From NCBI GenBank assembly GCA_017419465.1, contig JAFOLE010000224.1:1-18716 (forward strand): a stretch of 18,716 nt of DNA. The letters are read 5' to 3'. The notes beneath the pieces are model-generated. The model made no database searches and was not told the origin of the DNA. It saw only the letters and a list, made by a program, of their open reading frames with translations. Shown in pieces: positions 14,140 to 18,716 of the stretch. The first letter of the stretch is position 1, and each line of letters begins with the position of its first letter. This DNA comes from Solobacterium sp. Lineage in GTDB: Bacteria > Bacillota_I > Bacilli_A > Erysipelotrichales > Erysipelotrichaceae. The position numbers were made by a program, and so were the translations under genes.

Positions 14140-14197
14140 TAATTATATATAAAAACTCACGCAGATTCTCTCACGAAAACAAAGAGAATTCACATCC

Positions 14198-14551
14198 TTA
14201 AAGAAGGGTATCCTCCCATTCCGCTTCACGGAACCCGACCAGTACGCGGTCATTTTCCGCAAGAATCGGCCGTTTCACCAGCATTCCGTCCGACGCAAGC
14301 AGATCCAGCATTTCGTCTTCGGACATTGTTTTCAGCCGGTCTTTCAGATTCAGTTCCCGGTATTTCTTTCCGGATGTATTGAAGAACCGGGTCAGCGGAA
14401 GGCCACTGGCTTTATAAAATGTCTCCAGTTCCTTCCGGGAAGGATTATTTCCCGCGATATCGCGCGGTTCATATTCCATCTGGTGTTCATCAAGCCACTT
14501 CAGTGCCCTGCGGCAGGTCGAGCATTTTGCATAACAAAGTACGGTTTTCAT
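14198..14551 (-). CDS. ArsC/Spx-fold thioredoxin-like protein
   Basis: The 117-residue protein starts MKTVLCYAKCSTCRRALKWL with C10-x-x-C13, the CxxC redox site seen in the Spx/YffB/ArsC family, and has the conserved VKRPIL segment (92-97) and DRVLVGFREAEWE (101-113) near the end. Such proteins are often annotated as arsenate reductases, but family members with this CSTCRRA site include Spx-like RNA polymerase-binding stress regulators and YusI-like proteins; no arsenic genes are nearby, so arsenate reduction is unsupported. The ATG at 14551 is chosen over upstream starts because AAAGGAA precedes it and the fold begins there. The gene is divergent from the lactate permease gene across a 16-bp palindrome. 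Confidence 0.87.
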   Translation of the reverse strand: MKTVLCYAKCSTCRRALKWLDEHQMEYEPRDIAGNNPSRKELETFYKASGLPLTRFFNTSGKKYRELNLKDRLKTMSEDEMLDLLASDGMLVKRPILAENDRVLVGFREAEWEDTLL

Positions 14552-14573
14552 CCGAAACGGTTCCTTTCTGTAC

Positions 14574-14589
14574 CGCCGGAATTCCGGCG
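14574..14589. repeat. 16-bp perfect palindrome between the ArsC-like and lctP genes
   Basis: CGCCGGAATTCCGGCG is a perfect inverted repeat with no spacer, in the ~127-base divergent region. There is no T tract, so it is not a terminator. It could be a regulator site shared by both genes. Confidence 0.55.
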
Positions 14590-14678
14590 CTTCTGCCTTC
14601 ATTATAAGCGAAGCGGCATTCTCTGCGGCAGGAGGGAATGGCATGATATGATGAATGCATATATTGCAGGTGCGTGTT

Positions 14679-16190
14679 ATGGTAATTTCATTTATTCTGG
14701 CAATTCTGCCGATCGTATTTCTTGCGGCGGGGCTTCTGGTATGGAAGCTCCCGGCTTATCAGGCAGCCGCAGGCTCCTTTCTGATTTCCGCTGTGCTGGC
14801 ACTTCTGTACTGGAAAATGCCGCTGTCCGCAATGGCGCTGTCTGCGCTGGAAGGTGCACTGATGGCGCTCTGGCCGATCGCGCTTGTGATTCTTGCAGCG
14901 GTATTTGCGTACCGTCTGACTCTGCGCACCGGTGCGATGGACCGGATCCGGCAGATGATCACTGCGGTATCGGATGACCGGCGCGTTCTGGCGCTGCTTG
15001 TCGCATGGTGCTTCGGCGGGTTTATGGAAGGCATGGCCGGCTTCGGCACCGCAATTGCGATTCCTGCAGGAATGCTGGTGACACTGGGGTTTGAACCGAT
15101 GACCGCATGTCTCCTGTGTCTTATCGCAAACGGTACACCGACACCGTTTGGATCGATCGGCATCCCGACGATCACACTGGCAAATCTTGTCGGGCTTGAC
15201 GCCGCAAAGCTTGCGGCGGTCTCAACCCTGCAATTAGGACTGTTTTCCATGGCCTGTCCCTTTCTGATCGTCATGGCCGCAGGCGGCGGACCGAAAGCCC
15301 TGAAGGGCATGATTCCCACTGCGGCGGTTTCCGGCATTGCCTTTGTAATTCCGCAGTATCTGGTCAGCCGGTTTGCCGGTCCGGAACTTGCGGCGGTAAC
15401 GGGAAGTCTCTGCAGTCTTGGCGGAACCGTTCTTCTTGCCCGGCGGATCAAAGACAGCGGGCCCTATGCGATGGCAGGGTCCGGAACCTCCATGCCGTCT
15501 GTACGGGAAGCGTTAAATGCATGTGCACCGTATCTGTTTGTCATTCTGTTTCTGCTTGGTACATCCCGTCTGGTTGCGCCGGTCAATGCGGCGCTTTCCG
15601 GGATTTCAAGCACGATCACCCTTCAGGGCAGTCTGACCTTCTCCTGGATCAATACCCCGGGCATCTGGATCTTTCTGTCTGCCTTTATCGGCGGATGGAT
15701 CCAGGGCGCACGCTGGAATGATTTCCGAATCGTATTTCTGGAAACCTTCAATCAGATGAAGGAAACGATCCTGACGATCATCAGTGTGCTTGCCTGCGCA
15801 AAGATCATGGGTTATTCGGGCATGATCGGTGATATCGCATCGTTTGCGATCACGGCCTCCGGTGCACTGTATCCATTGCTGGCACCGTGGATCGGCGCGC
15901 TCGGCACCTTTGTGACGGGAAGCGGAACCAATTCGGGCGTGCTGTTCGGCGCTGTTCAGAAACAGGCCGCAGAAACCCTGCAGGTTGACCCGTACTGGAT
16001 GGTCGGACTGAACTCGCTCGGCGTAGCGGCAGGCAAGATGCTTGGACCGCAGAGCCTTGCGATTGCATTGAGTGCGGTGAATGAAAAGGGCAGGGATGCC
16101 GAGCTGATGAAGCGCATCCTGCCGTACACTGCAGCGTTTCTGGTTCTGATGTCACTGTTCGCATGGATCGGAACCATACTGTTTGGATAA
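14679..16190 (+). CDS. lctP: Lactate permease family transporter (LctP/LldP)
   Basis: The 503-residue membrane protein has about 12 or more hydrophobic segments. Family segments include WKLPAYQAAAGSFLISAVLA near the N-terminus, CFGGFMEGMAGFGTAIAIPAG (a typical LctP loop), LIANGTPTPFGSIGIPTITL, and a late GSGTNSGVLFGAVQKQAAE followed by LNSLGVAAGKMLGPQSLAIA. The family exchanges or symports lactate, and some members carry glycolate; direction cannot be told here. No lactate dehydrogenase gene is in the window. The start is uncertain: ATG 14655 (511 residues) is also in frame. ATG 14679 is preferred because it begins right at the first membrane helix and has an AGGT about eight bases upstream. 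A better Shine-Dalgarno site (14631-14636) leads only to a two-codon frame. Confidence 0.9.
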   Translation: MVISFILAILPIVFLAAGLLVWKLPAYQAAAGSFLISAVLALLYWKMPLSAMALSALEGALMALWPIALVILAAVFAYRLTLRTGAMDRIRQMITAVSDDRRVLALLVAWCFGGFMEGMAGFGTAIAIPAGMLVTLGFEPMTACLLCLIANGTPTPFGSIGIPTITLANLVGLDAAKLAAVSTLQLGLFSMACPFLIVMAAGGGPKALKGMIPTAAVSGIAFVIPQYLVSRFAGPELAAVTGSLCSLGGTVLLARRIKDSGPYAMAGSGTSMPSVREALNACAPYLFVILFLLGTSRLVAPVNAALSGISSTITLQGSLTFSWINTPGIWIFLSAFIGGWIQGARWNDFRIVFLETFNQMKETILTIISVLACAKIMGYSGMIGDIASFAITASGALYPLLAPWIGALGTFVTGSGTNSGVLFGAVQKQAAETLQVDPYWMVGLNSLGVAAGKMLGPQSLAIALSAVNEKGRDAELMKRILPYTAAFLVLMSLFAWIGTILFG

Positions 16191-16196
16191 TACGAA

Positions 16197-16225
16197 AACA
16201 GGCCCGGCACACTGCCGGGCTTGTT
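16197..16225. terminator. Bidirectional terminator between lctP and metH
   Basis: A 13-bp stem (16197-16209 with 16213-16225, one G-T pair, loop CAC) ends with TTGTT on the plus strand and with TGTTTT on the minus strand. The stem reaches the last base of the metH stop codon, so the two convergent genes share it. Confidence 0.82.
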
Positions 16226-18627
16226 CATTCTTCAAAGATACTGTCTGCGTAGCGGACGGTTGCCATGGCGTCCTTGCCATAGGCGTCTGCGCCGATCTTA
16301 TCCGCATATTCCTGCGTCAGAACGGCACCGCCGACCACGACCTTTGTGTCGGGACATTCCTTCCGCAGGAGCTTGATGGTTTCCTCCATTGAGACAACGG
16401 TGGTTGTCATCAGAGCGGAAAGACCGACCAGGCGGATGTTGTTTTGTTTTGCGGCTTCCACGATGGTTTCCGGAGAGACATCCTTGCCAAGATCCAGAAC
16501 GTCATAGCCGTAGTTTTCCAGCATGACCTTGACGATGTTCTTTCCGATATCGTGAATATCTCCCTTGACCGTGGCCAGAATCACACGGCCTTTTATTTTC
16601 TGCGGCCTGTCCTTCATCGCATCCCGGATCACCGCAAAGGAAGCTTTTGCGGCATCAGCACTCATCAGCAGCTGGGGCAGGAACACTGTTCCGTTTTCAA
16701 AGCCTTTGCCGACTTCATCCAGCGCGGGAATCAGATGCCCGTTTACGATGTCGGTCAGCGGATCCTCGGTTTCACTTAACAGCTGGCGGGTCAGCGCTTC
16801 ACTCTGCGATACCATGCCGCGAAGAATTGCGGCGGAAAGAGAATTCGCATTTCCGGAAGCGTCAGAGCCGGCTGCCTTGACGGCTTTCGGCCCGCTCACT
16901 TCTTCCGCGTCCGCATAGGATGCGATATAGGACGCAAAGTTTTCATCCTGGTTCAGAAGTGCATTCGATGCCATCAGCGCACCGAGCATCTGTGCGTTAT
17001 TGGGATTGATGATCGCAAGGGACAATCCATTCTGCATGGCCATGGACAGGAAGTTGGCATTGAGCAGCGGACGCTGCGGCAGTCCGAAGGATACATTCGA
17101 AACACCGAGAATCGTCTTACAGCCAAGTTCTTCCTTTGCACGCCGGATGGTCTCCAGTGTGACACGTGCGGCATCCGGGTTTGCGGATACCGTCATGGTC
17201 AGTCCGTCGATCAGAATTTCCTTTCGGGGAATGCCGTAACGCTCTGCGGCTTCCACGATTTTCCTTGCGACGGCGATGCGTCCATCGGCAGTTTCCGGAA
17301 TTCCGTTTTCATCCAGACACAGTGCGACAACCGCAGCACCGTATTTTTTTGCGAGCGGAAGCACGGCATCGATGGATTCCTGTTTTCCGTTCACCGAGTT
17401 GATCAGTGCCTTGCCGTTATAGATGCGCAGGGCATGTTCAAGGACAGCCGGATCGGGCGTATCGATCTGAAGCGGCAGGGAAGTGATGCCCTGAAGCTTC
17501 CGGATGACCGTGTCCATCATTTCATTTTCATCAATATCAGGAAGTCCGACATTGACATCAAGGATATCTGCGCCGGCATCTTCCTGTTCGATTGCCTGGG
17601 AAAGAATGTAGTCAATATCCTGTTCGCGAAGTGCCTGCTGGAAGCGTTTCTTTCCGGTCGGGTTGATCCGCTCGCCGACAATCAACGTGCGGTTTCCGAT
17701 TTCCGCATAGCCGGAATAGGAGGTGACGATCGTTGTTTCCTTAACGACCGGTTTCTGATACGGAACTTCTTTTACGGCTTCAATCAGTGCTTTGATATGC
17801 GCAGGAGTTGTGCCACAGCAGCCGCCGAGACCCTGTACACCAAGCGCTGCGATTTCCTTCATGATCGATGCGAACTCTTCCGCATGTACATCGTAGACGG
17901 CCATGCCGTGCTCGGTCCGCGGAAGACCCGCATTCGGGTTGACGATGACCGGAATGGAGGCAGTCTCAACGAACTGTTTAACGATCGGCACCATTTCTCT
18001 TGGGCCAAGCGAACAGTTGACGCCGAGCGCATCGACGCCAAGGCCTTCCAGCATCGGGACCAGCGTCTTAACGGTTCCGCCGGTAAGCAGTTTTCCGGTC
18101 TTGTCAAAGGTACAGGTGATAAAGACCGGAAGATCACAGTTTTCCTTCGCCGCGAGTACGGCCGCCTTGGCCTCGTAACTGTCGGACATCGTTTCGATCA
18201 TCACGAGATCCGCACCTTCATCGGCACCATAGCGGACGACTTCCGCAAAGAGTTCAACGGCATCTTCAAACTTCAGATCTCCAAGCGGTTCCAGCAGTTT
18301 TCCGGTCGGACCGATGTCCAGTGCGATATACGCATCCGGACGATTGGTATCGGTTCTTGCCTGTTTTGCGTTGCGCACCGCTGCCCGGACAACGTCTTCA
18401 AGATTGTCAGGGAAATGAAGCCGGTTGGCGCCGAAGGTATTCGTGTTGAATACATCCGCACCGGCGTTCAGATAGCCGGAATGCAGTTCAATGATGCGTT
18501 CCGGGTGAATCAGATTCCAGGATTCCGGCAGCTCTCCGCCGCGCAGTCCCATCTTCTGAAGCAGGGTTCCGGAACCGCCGTCAAAGAAGACATGTTCACG
18601 GTTGATTTTTTCGGCAACAGAAATCAT
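16225..18627 (-). CDS. metH: Cobalamin-dependent methionine synthase lacking the activation domain
   Basis: The enzyme transfers the methyl group of methyltetrahydrofolate to homocysteine through cobalamin. Domains are in order. The homocysteine domain (1-~290) has zinc ligands C205 (GVNCSLGP) and C270-C271 (GGCCGTTPAH). The folate-binding barrel (~300-570) has IVGERINPTGKKRFQ (316-330) and DILDVNVGLPD (354-364). The cobalamin cap and Rossmann domains (~600-800) have DIHDIGKN (690-697), in which H692 is the lower cobalt ligand, plus VGLSALMTTT and VVVGGA. At 800 residues it ends where full MetH proteins (~1,200 residues) continue into the S-adenosylmethionine-binding reactivation domain, so reactivation must come from another protein. 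The ATG at 18627 is chosen over 18657 because GGAG precedes it by nine bases. Confidence 0.95.
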   Translation of the reverse strand: MISVAEKINREHVFFDGGSGTLLQKMGLRGGELPESWNLIHPERIIELHSGYLNAGADVFNTNTFGANRLHFPDNLEDVVRAAVRNAKQARTDTNRPDAYIALDIGPTGKLLEPLGDLKFEDAVELFAEVVRYGADEGADLVMIETMSDSYEAKAAVLAAKENCDLPVFITCTFDKTGKLLTGGTVKTLVPMLEGLGVDALGVNCSLGPREMVPIVKQFVETASIPVIVNPNAGLPRTEHGMAVYDVHAEEFASIMKEIAALGVQGLGGCCGTTPAHIKALIEAVKEVPYQKPVVKETTIVTSYSGYAEIGNRTLIVGERINPTGKKRFQQALREQDIDYILSQAIEQEDAGADILDVNVGLPDIDENEMMDTVIRKLQGITSLPLQIDTPDPAVLEHALRIYNGKALINSVNGKQESIDAVLPLAKKYGAAVVALCLDENGIPETADGRIAVARKIVEAAERYGIPRKEILIDGLTMTVSANPDAARVTLETIRRAKEELGCKTILGVSNVSFGLPQRPLLNANFLSMAMQNGLSLAIINPNNAQMLGALMASNALLNQDENFASYIASYADAEEVSGPKAVKAAGSDASGNANSLSAAILRGMVSQSEALTRQLLSETEDPLTDIVNGHLIPALDEVGKGFENGTVFLPQLLMSADAAKASFAVIRDAMKDRPQKIKGRVILATVKGDIHDIGKNIVKVMLENYGYDVLDLGKDVSPETIVEAAKQNNIRLVGLSALMTTTVVSMEETIKLLRKECPDTKVVVGGAVLTQEYADKIGADAYGKDAMATVRYADSIFEE

Positions 18628-18680
18628 AAGTGTTTCTCCGTTCTGCTGTACATGCATGTATCATGCATATTACAGTCTTC

Positions 18681-18697
18681 GCATCCGCTCAGGATGC
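18681..18697 (-). other. Hairpin upstream of metH
   Basis: GCATCC (18681-18686) and GGATGC (18692-18697) form a 6-bp stem with a five-base loop, about 55 bases upstream of the metH start. It may be the end of a leader element that is cut by the window edge. No S-box core sequence was recognised in the 90 bases present. Confidence 0.3.
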
Positions 18698-18716
18698 AGT
18701 TTCGATCCGTTTCGGA

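Noticed and set aside
14165..14189. Inverted repeat ATTCTCT/AGAGAAT downstream of the ArsC-like gene as a terminator
   Set aside because: The stem has only seven mostly A-T pairs with an 11-base loop, and the T run follows only after several other bases; too weak to call.
14198..14551. Arsenate resistance gene arsC
   Set aside because: The fold and CxxC match the wider ArsC/Spx group, but no ars genes are nearby and the CSTCRRA site is also found in non-arsenate members.
18651..18668. CATGCAT repeated twice upstream of metH
   Set aside because: A short, self-complementary sequence likely to recur by chance; no link to a known regulator site.
1..18716. CRISPR array, tRNA, rRNA, insertion sequence or prophage
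   Set aside because: No regularly spaced repeats, cloverleaf sequences, transposase or phage genes were recognised on either strand, despite the CRISPR-type gene at the left edge.

Overview
The window reads as a chromosomal segment of a fermentative, anaerobic, low-to-mid GC Bacillota (Firmicutes) bacterium, possibly of the Erysipelotrichia or a related gut lineage. Grounds for this are strong Shine-Dalgarno sites, Na+-pumping decarboxylase genes in clostridial order, ATP-type PEP carboxykinase, an iron-dependent alcohol dehydrogenase, a methionine synthase without the activation domain, and no outer-membrane genes. The lineage is an inference; no rRNA or tRNA is present to settle it. The window is gene-dense: no gene-free stretch exceeds about 210 bases.

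Left edge (1-1210): the 3' part of a gene whose product looks like a CRISPR-associated CARF-HEPN ribonuclease of the Csx1/TM1812 type, with an R-X4-H HEPN motif. The CARF half, and any type III CRISPR locus, would lie upstream of the window. No CRISPR array is visible here.

Biotin and sodium block (1211-6849): bioY (biotin uptake), an unusual phosphoribosyltransferase-like gene, then an operon oadA-oadG-BCCP-oadB encoding a biotin-dependent Na+-pumping oxaloacetate decarboxylase. This is followed, on the opposite strand, by a biotin-protein ligase lacking the DNA-binding domain. Uptake of the cofactor, its attachment, the biotin carrier and the enzyme are thus all encoded within about 6 kb.

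Central carbon block (6850-9910): pckA (ATP-dependent PEP carboxykinase), divergent from the ligase gene, then an iron-containing alcohol dehydrogenase. Together with the Na+ decarboxylase, PEP carboxykinase could convert PEP to pyruvate through oxaloacetate while making both ATP and a sodium gradient.

Regulator/hydrolase pair (9915-11452): a MarR-type repressor with a His/Gly/Pro-rich insert, divergent from a cyclase-family (kynurenine formamidase-like) hydrolase. Two near-palindromic GGTACC-centred sites flank a near-consensus promoter for the regulator.

Signalling operon (14140 down to 11453, minus strand): a receiver-degenerate GGDEF-EAL response regulator, a lone HPt protein and a HAD 5'-nucleotidase-like protein, tightly packed behind a good sigma-A-like promoter.

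Right side (14198-18716): an ArsC/Spx-fold protein divergent from a lactate permease-family transporter across a 16-bp perfect palindrome, and a cobalamin-dependent methionine synthase lacking the reactivation domain, convergent with the permease at a shared terminator.
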